Shown here piece after piece: positions 15,399-24,776 of a stretch of 34,909 nt of DNA (the first letter of the stretch is position 1; every line of letters starts with the position of its first letter). The DNA lies in contig JAZQXL010000019.1 in assembly GCA_045632845.1 (NCBI GenBank), positions 1 through 34,909 of the forward strand, in the 5' to 3' direction. This DNA comes from RGIG4140 sp045632845. GTDB taxonomy: Bacteria; Pseudomonadota; Alphaproteobacteria; CAAHEQ01; UBA3637. A program made the position numbers and the translations under genes. Under the pieces are notes generated by a model. The model worked only from the letters and a program-made list of their open reading frames with translations, made no database searches and was not told the origin of the DNA.

Positions 15399-18080
15399 AT
15401 GACACCATCGTCCCCTCTTCATATTTTAGAACCTAAAGAGGTTCAAAATCTGTTTCAAAATAGCTTTATCTTTCACAAAAAAACTGTTGAAGAATACTTA
15501 TCTTCCATGAAGGATAAAGCCTCTTTCTTTGATGATAAAAAAACGGTTGATTTATTAACCCGTATTTCTATTTTATGTTCTATTTACAACCTTGATAAAC
15601 AAGCTGTTTTTGAATGTATACAACATACACATTCATATCAAGAAATTCAAACATATTTTCAAACACTTAAAAAAGAAATTTCAAAAGGAAAAAGAAAAGA
15701 AAAACCAATCATTAAAAAAGGATTGTTAAATCGCATTATATATGGGACCACTTTGCCCCCTCTTTTTCAAAATCGACAACGAATTTATGTTAAAACAGAT
15801 AAAATACCAACAATTTCCTTTCTTACACATGAAATTATTGATCGCTTGAACTTATACATTCCCCCAAAAAATATGCTTCATCTTCATGAAATAAAAGATC
15901 AAAACAAGCTTTCTTATTTGATTATTGATCAAAAAAAAGAAACAAAGATCGGCCGCTTTTTACAAGCACACATCAAACAAATTGAAACATTAAAATCAGG
16001 GATTAACACCTTTTCCAAACAAGATGTTGATGCTTTTAAAAATATTTTTTCAGGCAATTACAAATCCATCAAAGCCATTAACAAAAAATTGAATGATTTT
16101 TTCAAAAAAAACAATCTTCCAAAAATTTCAATAAACAATTCTTTGTTTTTTGAGATAAAAAACAACATTTTTTTAACCCAAGATGAATTAGTTGACTATC
16201 TACAAGCGATAAAAGAAATTTATTTTAACTTTGCAGAACAAATTCATTACATTCAAATTCGAGCGAGCAAAACACATTTGGTTTCAAATAAAACCTATGC
16301 AGATATGATTATTCTTTCAACAAATCCAAAAGATATTTCTCGAATAAGTGAATACACCTCTTGGAGTTCTTGTATGGGGCAAGAAGAGGAATGTCATTAT
16401 GATTTACCCCTACAAATTGGTGTTGGCTCAATTGTTGCTTATTTGGTCAATAGCAATAATCCTTATAAGCGATTGGGGCGCATTTTATTAAAACCCTTTG
16501 TCAATCAAATAGGGTATCAGTATATAAGCGATCTTTTAAATTATACATCCTCATCAAAATGGAAAACAAAAATAACCGAATTTGAACGATATATTAATTT
16601 TTCATATAATTTATTTGAAAACAAAAATATGTGGTTTGATTTTATTGATAATCTTAAAAATGACCTAGCTCTTAAAATTAAAAAACCATCGGATGTTGAA
16701 AAAATTTATTTCCCAGATCAGCAATATGGGATTATGCATCAACAATTTTTGCTTTTTATCAATCAATTTCTATCTAAGCATATCAATCCATCCCATTTAT
16801 ATGGATTTTTTAGAACACCTGCAGGCTATTATCGGGATAAATTGCTACAAGAATATTATTTTCCAAATCCCAACAAGAGTGACAATTTAAAAGAATATTT
16901 AACAATAAAGAATATTCCTTTTTATCTTGTTGAAAAAAACAATCAAACTTACATACATATTAATTCTCTTTACCTTAATAATCTAACAGGTTTAAATTTA
17001 AGTGGAGTTATTGCAAAGAGTGCAAAAATAAATGCTGTTGATTTAATCAATTTGGATAACCGTGGATTTGAATGCACCGATCTAACAATCACAAATGCTG
17101 AGAAGCTATCTGCCATTCCGCAGAACATTTTTGTGAAAAAATCCTTAACACTTGAAAGCAATCAAATGTTAACATTGCCAGCAAACATTAAGGTTGAAAG
17201 TTTGACTGTTGAATGCAAAAAGCTTAAAATCATACCATCCGACATTCAAATTTCAGAGCTTACAATCATACACTCTAAAGTTGAAAAACTTCCACCACTT
17301 ATACTTGATTCACTGGATGCAAAGCATAGCAAAATCACAGATTTAAGACATGTAAAAGTCAAAAGATATCTTGACCTTAGTTTTACACCTATTCAACAGT
17401 TAAGTGACAATCTTAATCTCCATGGTTTGTTTTTAAGACATTGCACAGAGCTTAAAAAACTTCCCAAAAATTTGAGCGTAAAATGGCTTGATATTGGGCA
17501 AACAAATATTGAGAATATCCCTGCTCTTAACTATGAATATTTACTCATGACAAATGCAAAAAAAATTAAAGAATTTCCAAAAGGAACTTCATTTTCCACA
17601 CTTGAAGCACAAGGGTCTTCATTAACTGTTTTACCAGATAATTTAACAGCTGAGAAAATCAATATTTCAAAAACAAAACTTCAAAAGTTACCTCATAATT
17701 TAAAAATTAAGCAACTCATATTTTTAAATGAAACTGAAATTAACAATTTCCCAAGCACGCTCGTTGCAAAGGAAGTATATGCCAATAAAACAAAAATCAA
17801 AGAAATTCCAAATGGTTTAAAAATTCAAACACTTCATATCTTTGATACACCGCTTGAAACAATGCATTTTTCAGAACATTTAAAAAATATATTTTTAAAC
17901 AACGTACCTCAATTTATCCACCCCAACTATTCTGTTTATAGAATAATTGGCATTCCTGAAAACGAAATCAAACAAGCTCAAAAAAGATATGAAATGAAGT
18001 ATTTAATACCCATTAAGATTGCTCATCATCCAAATCTTAATACCAATTCCTCAATGGAACAATTTCGCACAGTTGAATAA
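15399..18080 (+). CDS. Leucine-rich-repeat protein with unknown N-terminal WxSCM domain (paralogue 2)
   Basis: This 893-residue protein is built like its upstream neighbour: a helical N-terminus, then LSTNPKDISRISEYTSWSSC at about 306-325, GVGSIVAYLVN and RILLKPF, then a linker with VEKIYFPDQQYGI (VERIYKIDKVYGL in the neighbour). Leucine-rich units of about 20 residues (for example KLPKNLSVKWLDIGQTNIEN) run from about 520 to 835, and a shared C-terminal segment (SEHLKNIFLN, IHPN) follows. It is about 230 residues shorter, mostly through fewer repeats. The pair is clearly a tandem duplication that has diverged strongly outside the core motifs, while the WxSCM and GSIxAY positions stayed fixed, which suggests they matter. 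No signal peptide or transmembrane helix. Function unknown; C325 is the equivalent cysteine. Confidence 0.8.
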   Translation: MTPSSPLHILEPKEVQNLFQNSFIFHKKTVEEYLSSMKDKASFFDDKKTVDLLTRISILCSIYNLDKQAVFECIQHTHSYQEIQTYFQTLKKEISKGKRKEKPIIKKGLLNRIIYGTTLPPLFQNRQRIYVKTDKIPTISFLTHEIIDRLNLYIPPKNMLHLHEIKDQNKLSYLIIDQKKETKIGRFLQAHIKQIETLKSGINTFSKQDVDAFKNIFSGNYKSIKAINKKLNDFFKKNNLPKISINNSLFFEIKNNIFLTQDELVDYLQAIKEIYFNFAEQIHYIQIRASKTHLVSNKTYADMIILSTNPKDISRISEYTSWSSCMGQEEECHYDLPLQIGVGSIVAYLVNSNNPYKRLGRILLKPFVNQIGYQYISDLLNYTSSSKWKTKITEFERYINFSYNLFENKNMWFDFIDNLKNDLALKIKKPSDVEKIYFPDQQYGIMHQQFLLFINQFLSKHINPSHLYGFFRTPAGYYRDKLLQEYYFPNPNKSDNLKEYLTIKNIPFYLVEKNNQTYIHINSLYLNNLTGLNLSGVIAKSAKINAVDLINLDNRGFECTDLTITNAEKLSAIPQNIFVKKSLTLESNQMLTLPANIKVESLTVECKKLKIIPSDIQISELTIIHSKVEKLPPLILDSLDAKHSKITDLRHVKVKRYLDLSFTPIQQLSDNLNLHGLFLRHCTELKKLPKNLSVKWLDIGQTNIENIPALNYEYLLMTNAKKIKEFPKGTSFSTLEAQGSSLTVLPDNLTAEKINISKTKLQKLPHNLKIKQLIFLNETEINNFPSTLVAKEVYANKTKIKEIPNGLKIQTLHIFDTPLETMHFSEHLKNIFLNNVPQFIHPNYSVYRIIGIPENEIKQAQKRYEMKYLIPIKIAHHPNLNTNSSMEQFRTVE

Positions 18081-18177
18081 GTTTTAAAAACAATAGATGA
18101 CAATTTCATTTCTATTTTTCAGATTGACTATTATCAAAAATTTTGGCATCATATATATGCTTATACTGGAGTGAGCT

Positions 18178-19353
18178 ATGATACAGAGAAACATTATTTT
18201 ATTTAAATTAACACAGTTTTTCGGTGGATTATGGTTTTTAGCACCTTTAGCTATTGTTTATTTTGAAACAATAACTCATTCATATGCTTTAGCCATGTCT
18301 GTTTTTGCTGTTTCATCGCTTTCTACAACTTTTATGGAAATTCCTGCAGGGTTAATTTCTGACAAAATGGGTCGAAGAAAAACATTATTATTTTCCCCTG
18401 CTCTTATTTGTTTTTCTTTTTTATTATGGGCATTGGCAGGGAATTTTCATTGTCCATCTTTGTTATTTTTAGGTGCTTTTTTATATGGTACAGCTGAAAG
18501 TCTTAAATCTGGAACAGATGAGGCTCTCATCTATGAAACAATGGAAGAATTAGGTGAAAAAGAAAATTTTAAAATTCAATATGCAAAAAGCCGTGGCTGG
18601 GGACAAATAGGTTTAGCACTCAGTGCTGTTATGGCCGCTGGCATGACTTATTTTTGTTCTTTGCAAACAGTGGCTTGGATTTCTCTTATCCCATTTATAT
18701 GCCAATTTATTGCTGTGTGGTTTTATATTGAACCCAAGCGCACACGAGAAAATAAAAAAAGCACATGGATAAATTTTCGTATTGCTTTTAAAAAACTGTG
18801 GCAAAACAAAAAACTGCGTTTTTATGCCTCAATTGAAATGCTTGATACAGCTTTTGGAATGGCAACATTCCGTTTTGAAGGAGCCTATTACCAAACATTG
18901 ATAACACAATGGGGTGTTAATATTATTCGCTTTTTAAAACATATTTTAGGGATAGTTGGATTTTTTATTGTTCCTTATTTTCGTAAAATAAATATTGTTA
19001 AATTATTTTTCACCTCTATGGTTGCAAACGCTTCTGTTCGGTTGTTGGGTGTGATTTTAAATAATGCTTTTTCTCCTTTTATCATGGCAACTGTTAGCTT
19101 ATTTTATGGTTCAGAAAAAACAAGTTGCACAGACATTATGCAAAAAGAATTTTTACCTGATCAACGAGCCACGATGAAATCCATTATTTCTTGTCTATCT
19201 AGTATTTTTATGGCATTTGCACTTATTTTAATGGGATATATTGCAGATGAATATGGCATCCGAACAGCAATTTTATCAGCTATTTTAATCAAAATTGGTA
19301 TTATTATCGGATCATTAATTATTTTAAAGAAAAAAGAGTTTAATAACCCATGA
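18178..19353 (+). CDS. Major facilitator superfamily transporter
   Basis: This 391-residue inner-membrane protein has about 12 hydrophobic segments. The loop GLISDKMGRRKTLLF is the MFS motif A (G-x-x-x-D-R/K-x-G-R-R) between helices 2 and 3. A charged central loop (YIEPKRTRENKKST) separates the two six-helix halves. It most resembles drug/H+ antiporter-type MFS proteins, but the substrate cannot be told. GGAGTGAG precedes ATG 18178. No clear promoter pair is visible in the 97-bp gap before it. The gene is monocistronic and converges on uppS, with only 20 bp between the stop codons and no strong terminator hairpin there. Confidence 0.88.
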   Translation: MIQRNIILFKLTQFFGGLWFLAPLAIVYFETITHSYALAMSVFAVSSLSTTFMEIPAGLISDKMGRRKTLLFSPALICFSFLLWALAGNFHCPSLLFLGAFLYGTAESLKSGTDEALIYETMEELGEKENFKIQYAKSRGWGQIGLALSAVMAAGMTYFCSLQTVAWISLIPFICQFIAVWFYIEPKRTRENKKSTWINFRIAFKKLWQNKKLRFYASIEMLDTAFGMATFRFEGAYYQTLITQWGVNIIRFLKHILGIVGFFIVPYFRKINIVKLFFTSMVANASVRLLGVILNNAFSPFIMATVSLFYGSEKTSCTDIMQKEFLPDQRATMKSIISCLSSIFMAFALILMGYIADEYGIRTAILSAILIKIGIIIGSLIILKKKEFNNP

Positions 19354-19373
19354 AAGCCACAAAAAAACAAAGC

Positions 19374-20072
19374 TTAAACTTTACCAAAACGGCGTTGTCT
19401 GGTTTCAAACTCAAGAATGGCTTTTTCAAACTCTTTTTCATCAAAATCAGGCCACAAAACAGGAGTAAAATAAAATTCAGCATATGCCAATTCCCAAAGA
19501 AGGAAATTGCTGATTCTTGATTCACCACTCGTTCTGATAATCAAATCAGGATCTGGAATACCAACCGTTGACAAATGTGATGAAAATTGAAATGTATCGA
19601 TATCATCTGACTTTAAAACACCTTGTTCAACTTTTTTTGCAAGTGAGCGAACAGCATTTAAAATATCCCCTCTGGCCCCATAGCTCAATGCTAAAACAAC
19701 GTGAAATGAATTTAAATCTTTTGTTTTTGCTTCAAGAACATTCATTTGTTCTTGCAAATCGTAATCAAATCTTTCCCGCTCACCAATAAAAGAAATGCGA
19801 ATCCCTTCTTTAACCAAATCTTGAATATCGTTTTTAAGATATTCACGAAACAAGTTCATCAAAGTATCGACTTCTTCTTGAGGGCGCCCCCAATTTTCAG
19901 AAGAAAAGGCATACAAAGTTACAACCTTAACACCTGTTTCCCGAGCTGCTTTAAGCACTTTTTTTAAATTTTCGGCTCCTTTTTTATGCCCCGCTGTTCG
20001 TGGCAAACCCCTTTTTTGCGCCCAACGGCCATTTCCGTCCATAATAATACCAACATGAACAGGTATACTCAT
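19374..20072 (-). CDS. uppS: Isoprenyl transferase / undecaprenyl diphosphate synthase
   Basis: This 232-residue protein begins with the family signature HVGIIMDGNGRWA, with D12 as the Mg/diphosphate-binding Asp, followed by GHKKGAEN and LYAFSSENWGRP. Near the C-terminus PDLIIRTSGESRISNFLLWE is the conserved cis-prenyltransferase motif. The enzyme adds isopentenyl units to farnesyl diphosphate in cis to make the C55 carrier for peptidoglycan and surface polysaccharides. It starts 4 nt after the end of gpsA, with AGAGGGAT as ribosome binding site inside that gene, so the two are co-transcribed. In many alphaproteobacteria uppS is followed by cdsA; here the next gene is a convergent transporter. 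Confidence 0.96.
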   Translation of the reverse strand: MSIPVHVGIIMDGNGRWAQKRGLPRTAGHKKGAENLKKVLKAARETGVKVVTLYAFSSENWGRPQEEVDTLMNLFREYLKNDIQDLVKEGIRISFIGERERFDYDLQEQMNVLEAKTKDLNSFHVVLALSYGARGDILNAVRSLAKKVEQGVLKSDDIDTFQFSSHLSTVGIPDPDLIIRTSGESRISNFLLWELAYAEFYFTPVLWPDFDEKEFEKAILEFETRQRRFGKV

Positions 20073-20076
20073 TTTT

Positions 20077-21075
20077 TTATCCCTCTTGTTCTGTTTTAAG
20101 TGGTCTGTTTAAAAGATCTGTCATTGCTTCTTTGATTGGTTTATCGTGATAGATAATTTCTTCCACAACTCTACAAATTGGCATTTCAACATTTAAATCT
20201 TTTGCTCTTTTTAAAACGGATTCAGCTGTTGCAACCCCTTCAACCGTTTTGGTGCATCTTTCTAAAACAGGTTTTGCCCAACCTGCTTGACCAATTTCAT
20301 ATCCGCAAGAATAGTTGCGTGACTGACGAGAATTTGCCGTCAACATCAAATCACCCACACCACTTAAACCACTCACAGACTCTTTTTTACCCCCAAGCAT
20401 AACAGCAAAACGGGCCATTTCAGCCAACCCTCTGGTGATTAAAGCAGCCCTTGCATTGTCTCCTAAATTACATCCATCAGAAATACCAGAAGCAATTGCC
20501 ATCACATTTTTAAGTGCCCCACAAATTTGAGGCGTGATCATATCTGTTGATGAATAAGGTCTGAAATAATCTGTTTTAAGTGTTTGACATAACTCTTTTG
20601 CCAATTCTTCATCCTCAGAAGCAATTGTCACCGCAGTTGGACAATGTCTTGCCAATTCAACTGCAAAACCTGGACCTGAAAGAACAGCTAATTTTGTTTG
20701 AGGATTAATGCTTTTGACAACTTCACTTAGAAGCATCCCTGTTTTTAATTCAATACCCTTTGCGCACAAGACAACGGGTGTTCCTTCTTTGATATAAGGA
20801 TTCATTTGTTCAAAAACAGCTCGATTAAATTGTGCAGGCGTTGCAAACAAAACAATATCTGCATTATCCAATGCTTCTTGCATATTTATTGTGGCGGTTA
20901 AAGCTTCTGGTAAATGCGCTGCTGGCAAATAAGATGTCCTGCGTGATTGATTGATTTCATTTACTGTTTCGCTTTCAAATGCCCACAAAACAACATGATT
21001 TCCTGCATTTAATGCTGTAATAGCCAAAGCCGTTCCCCAAGCACCCGCACCCACAACTGCAATTTTTTTTGTCAT
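20077..21075 (-). CDS. gpsA: Glycerol-3-phosphate dehydrogenase [NAD(P)+]
   Basis: This 332-residue cytoplasmic enzyme reduces dihydroxyacetone phosphate to sn-glycerol-3-phosphate for phospholipid synthesis. VVGAGAWGTALA at residues 7-18 is the dinucleotide-binding loop; VVLCAKGIE (K106) and CGALKNVMAIASGISDG (K189) are the conserved substrate-binding and catalytic segments; VLSGPGFA is also typical. Length matches the family. AGAGGATAAA precedes the ATG. It lies between aas and uppS on the same strand, giving an envelope-lipid gene cluster. A hairpin in the 52-bp gap to aas might partly separate transcription. Confidence 0.96.
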   Translation of the reverse strand: MTKKIAVVGAGAWGTALAITALNAGNHVVLWAFESETVNEINQSRRTSYLPAAHLPEALTATINMQEALDNADIVLFATPAQFNRAVFEQMNPYIKEGTPVVLCAKGIELKTGMLLSEVVKSINPQTKLAVLSGPGFAVELARHCPTAVTIASEDEELAKELCQTLKTDYFRPYSSTDMITPQICGALKNVMAIASGISDGCNLGDNARAALITRGLAEMARFAVMLGGKKESVSGLSGVGDLMLTANSRQSRNYSCGYEIGQAGWAKPVLERCTKTVEGVATAESVLKRAKDLNVEMPICRVVEEIIYHDKPIKEAMTDLLNRPLKTEQEG

Positions 21076-21101
21076 TTTATCCTCTTTTCAAAAACAGTGG
21101 A

Positions 21102-21122
21102 TAGCCTCCTTTTGGGAGGCTA
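21102..21122. other. Hairpin between the aas-like gene and gpsA
   Basis: TAGCCTCC (21102-21109) and GGAGGCTA (21115-21122) form a perfect 8-bp stem with a 5-nt loop, 6 bp after the stop of the upstream minus-strand gene. No T run follows the stem directly (the nearest is about 7 bases further), so it looks like an attenuator or mRNA-processing hairpin rather than a full terminator. Confidence 0.5.
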
Positions 21123-21127
21123 CTATC

Positions 21128-24100
21128 TTATTTTCCTTCAGCCAAAGCCATTTCTTTAGCTTTTACATAGTCAAATTTACCTGATCCTAATAAAGGTGGT
21201 TGATCAGTTGTAATAATTTGAGATGGCAAACCAAGTTCTGTAATACCAGCCTTTTTAAATGCCTCAATCAAACCTTCTTTTGTAATTGTTTTGCAAGTCG
21301 TAATCAAAACAATCTTTTCACCTTTTTTTGCATCTGGAATATTCACTGCACCAGAAACAAATCCTGGCCAATTCTTTTCAATCACCATTTCAACAGACAA
21401 TAATGAAACCATTTCACCACCAATTTTTGCAAATCGTTTACATCTGCCTTTAATTGAGATAAATCCATCCTCATCAACAGTAACAATATCGCCTGTATCA
21501 TACCAACCATCTTTTGGAGGTTCCATTGTTAATGGCGCTGTGTGACGCATATAGCCCAACATGATATTCGGACCTTTCACCCACAATTCTTGGCCTTCTT
21601 TAATCCCTTCAACAGGTTTTAATTGATATTCAAGCCCTGGGAGCAAAGCACCAACCGAATCTTTCTTTTGATGCAAGAACGTATTCACTGAAATAAATGG
21701 AGAACACTCTGTTGCACCATACCCTTCCAAAATACGAACACCAAACTTTTCAGCCCAGATTTTACGTGTTTCATCCTTCACCTTTTCAGCACCAGCTGCA
21801 ACAATACGCAAACTGTTGAAATCGTATGGATTAGCACATTTTGCATAACCTGCCAAGAATGTATCTGTCCCAAAGAAAATTGTTGCTTTTGCTGAAGCAC
21901 AAATTTCTGGAATAATACGATAATGCAATGGTGTTGGGTACAAAACTGTTTTAACACCACAAATCAGTGGCAAAATTGTACCTGCCCCCAAACCAAAAGA
22001 GTGGAACAATGGCAAACAGTTCAAAAACACATCTGTTGGGTACAAATCAAATGAAGCAACAACTTGATACCCATTTGCCAGCATATTTGTGTGAGACAAG
22101 AATACTGCTTTTGGCATCCCTTCTGATCCAGATGTGAAAAGCACAACTGCAGGATCTGATGCTTTAACAGGTTCTTTCAATGATTTTTTATAAGCACTCA
22201 TTGGACAAATAGCACCAAAAATACCAAACAATTTATCTTTAAATGTTAAAGTTGATCTTAAATCTTCCAAATAAAGAACTTTAACCCCTGCTTCCTCAAC
22301 AGCAGAAACAAGACCTTCTAACTTTGCCATCAAAACAACTTTTTTGGCTGTTACAATGGTTTTAAGACCAATTGTTTGACAAGTTGAAATCACCTGTTTT
22401 GGACCTGATGTAAAATTAATCATTGCTGGGACTTTACCAAAAGCATGTAACCCTAAGAAACTTAATGCACAAGCATTTGAAGTTGGAATCATAAGACCAA
22501 CATACTTATCATTTGGTAAAGCTCTATTAAGCAAACGTCCCAAAATAAAAGATTTTAAAAACACGGCACAGAATTTAACAGGTTTTCTTGCAGTATCTTC
22601 TAAAACTGGTTTTAAATATCCAGCCATTTTCATTGCATTTGAAATAGCTTCAAAAATTGAGATATTCTTTTCAAAGTTTTCAAAAGACATTAATGAAAGG
22701 ATTTTGTGCAACTTTGCACTTGATTTTTCACGAATTTCTCTGGTTGTCAGACCTTCTGAATAGTCAAATGAAACAGGTTCTTTAATTGTAATTGTGATTT
22801 TTGGGAACAATTTGAAACGATTTCTTCTACCGATCACTCTTGAAAATAAGGTAAATGAAGCACCATCAATTCTGATTGGGACAATTGGAGCATTCCCTTT
22901 CACAGCCATCATGGCAGGCGCTTCATAAATTTTCATACGAGAGTTACCCCCATCAATGAGGCCTTCAGTCAAAATCATGCACAAACGGTCTTCTTGCAAT
23001 CTTTCTGCCATATATTTAACAGCATAAGGACTTTGAGGATCTAATGGTCTTACATCCATCAAGTTTGTCATAAATTTAACAAGAGGTTTTTCAATTAATT
23101 GATCGCTGACCGAAAAAGTAATTTTTCTATCAACAAAAGCTGAAATCAAAAGCACATCCATATAAGACATATGATTTGGAATAATCAAGGCTCTTTGACC
23201 TGCTTTTTCTAAATTTTCAAGACCTTCTACTTTAACCTTAAACAAAAAGGACAAGACTTTTCTAAACAAATTTTTGCGAGATTGTAAAGGCAACAATCGA
23301 ACCATATAAACAGAAACAAAAATATTGGCAACTGCAACCAACAACAAAATTTCCAACACACCGATTGAAAATGCATTTAATGAAAGCATGAGCATAAACA
23401 TAACCACAACGCCCAATGCATTGATCATACCAGAGAAAGCAAACATTCTTCCTGACATATGAGCCGGCGTTTTCCATTGTAACAATGTATAGAATGGGAT
23501 GATAAAAAATGCTGACAATGCCCCAAGAACCAACACATCAAAAACAATGCACCAATATGTAATACCTGAACTCAACATTTTTGAAACTGTCAATGCCTTA
23601 TCTGGCAAACCAACAACAGAGCTACTTGCAAAAATAAAGTGCAATAAGAACATTGAAATTAAAACACCAACAACACTTGTATAAGCGCCCATGTTATTTT
23701 TACGTGACAATCTTGCATAAACCATTGCACCCAAGATATACCCAACGGTGAAAACCCCTGCATACAAGAAAATCATAACAGACCAACGGGCATTTAAAAT
23801 GGTTCTACCATAATCAGCAGAGAAAAAGAATACAACTGATGCCATCATCCAAAACCAGGCAATCCCAACCAAATATGTCCATGTATCAAATTGGTGTTTT
23901 AATTGTTCTGCAACATATCCAAATACATTGAATGGATTTTGAAACAAAGAACATGTCTTATCTGCAGGTTCGTTTTGTGGCACTTTTAATGTAATAAAAT
24001 AACTGATGATTGAAGCAACAAGCCCTGTAAAGCAAACAACAAAATAAGCCACATCAAATTTTAAAATCGATGTTAAAAGCAAACAGGCAAACGCTGCAGC

Positions 24101-24547
24101 AAAAACGGTGCTAACTTTCATCAACGTATTTGCAGCATTATATTTTTTTGGAGTTGTAACTTCCATAACCAGAGCACTATCTAGAACTCTCAAACAGGCA
24201 TTTACCATCCCCATCAAAATCAAAATGGATGTTAAAAGAACACGAGAATCTAAAAAGATACTTCCTAATGCCAACGCCATAATACCAATTTCAGCAAGGC
24301 GAACAACTTTTAAAACCTTCCCTTTTGAAAAGCGATCAGCAATCTGCCCAATATAAATCGTTCCGCAGCAAAAAGACAAAGCATATAACAAAACAGCCAT
24401 AATCATAAAAACAGGATTTGGTTTTGTTAAATTATAAGTTACGAAGAAAAGAAAAACAATTCTAATAAATCCCTCATTTACAGCTGACAAAAATCTGGAA
24501 GCCAACAAGGGTAAAAAGTCTTTATTTTTAAATAATTGCATAAACAT
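21128..24547 (-). CDS. LplT-PlsC-Aas fusion: lysophospholipid flippase / acyltransferase / acyl-ACP synthetase
   Basis: One 1139-residue protein joins three modules. Residues 1-425 are a multi-pass MFS domain like the lysophospholipid transporter LplT. Residues about 440-620 are a PlsC-type acyltransferase with the H-x4-D motif PNHMSYMD (H459, D464) and the second block LTEGLIDGGNSRMKIYE. Residues about 650-1135 are an AMP-forming ligase with the P-loop LFTSGSEGMPKAV (about 803-815), EGYGATECSPF and WYDTGD. Together they would bring lysophospholipids across the inner membrane, activate a fatty acid and reacylate the lipid; in E. coli this is split between LplT and Aas. ATG 24547 has AAAGGAT upstream. 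It heads the gpsA-uppS group. Fused forms of this architecture are known in other bacteria. Confidence 0.92.
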   Translation of the reverse strand: MFMQLFKNKDFLPLLASRFLSAVNEGFIRIVFLFFVTYNLTKPNPVFMIMAVLLYALSFCCGTIYIGQIADRFSKGKVLKVVRLAEIGIMALALGSIFLDSRVLLTSILILMGMVNACLRVLDSALVMEVTTPKKYNAANTLMKVSTVFAAAFACLLLTSILKFDVAYFVVCFTGLVASIISYFITLKVPQNEPADKTCSLFQNPFNVFGYVAEQLKHQFDTWTYLVGIAWFWMMASVVFFFSADYGRTILNARWSVMIFLYAGVFTVGYILGAMVYARLSRKNNMGAYTSVVGVLISMFLLHFIFASSSVVGLPDKALTVSKMLSSGITYWCIVFDVLVLGALSAFFIIPFYTLLQWKTPAHMSGRMFAFSGMINALGVVVMFMLMLSLNAFSIGVLEILLLVAVANIFVSVYMVRLLPLQSRKNLFRKVLSFLFKVKVEGLENLEKAGQRALIIPNHMSYMDVLLISAFVDRKITFSVSDQLIEKPLVKFMTNLMDVRPLDPQSPYAVKYMAERLQEDRLCMILTEGLIDGGNSRMKIYEAPAMMAVKGNAPIVPIRIDGASFTLFSRVIGRRNRFKLFPKITITIKEPVSFDYSEGLTTREIREKSSAKLHKILSLMSFENFEKNISIFEAISNAMKMAGYLKPVLEDTARKPVKFCAVFLKSFILGRLLNRALPNDKYVGLMIPTSNACALSFLGLHAFGKVPAMINFTSGPKQVISTCQTIGLKTIVTAKKVVLMAKLEGLVSAVEEAGVKVLYLEDLRSTLTFKDKLFGIFGAICPMSAYKKSLKEPVKASDPAVVLFTSGSEGMPKAVFLSHTNMLANGYQVVASFDLYPTDVFLNCLPLFHSFGLGAGTILPLICGVKTVLYPTPLHYRIIPEICASAKATIFFGTDTFLAGYAKCANPYDFNSLRIVAAGAEKVKDETRKIWAEKFGVRILEGYGATECSPFISVNTFLHQKKDSVGALLPGLEYQLKPVEGIKEGQELWVKGPNIMLGYMRHTAPLTMEPPKDGWYDTGDIVTVDEDGFISIKGRCKRFAKIGGEMVSLLSVEMVIEKNWPGFVSGAVNIPDAKKGEKIVLITTCKTITKEGLIEAFKKAGITELGLPSQIITTDQPPLLGSGKFDYVKAKEMALAEGK

Positions 24548-24727
24548 AGAGTATATCCTTTGTCTTTAAACAATATGAATTGATGGATCAAAAAAATCAC
24601 GAAAATCCATCTCATGAATACCTTTATATAACACAATACATTTTATAAAATCAAGAAAAAAACTGTTACAAAAGTATGACAGGTTTAGCACCACAATGAT
24701 CAACACTTCATCACTAAAAAAAATCAT

Positions 24728-24756
24728 TTGACTTTCAATACGATACTTTTTATAGT
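24728..24756 (+). promoter_or_regulatory. Promoter of the glycosyltransferase operon
   Basis: TTGACT (24728-24733), a 17-bp spacer and TATAGT (24751-24756) precede AAAAGGATA and ATG 24777. The rest of the 229-bp gap to the divergent aas-like gene shows no convincing gene; the aas promoter should lie in it but no single pair stands out. Confidence 0.7.
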
Positions 24757-24776
24757 TTACGAAAAGGATAAAAAAA

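Noticed and set aside
18120..18177. Promoter for the MFS transporter (TTGACT 18124 or TATACT 18162)
   Set aside because: No pair of boxes has acceptable spacing; TTGGCA and TATACT are only 13 bp apart.
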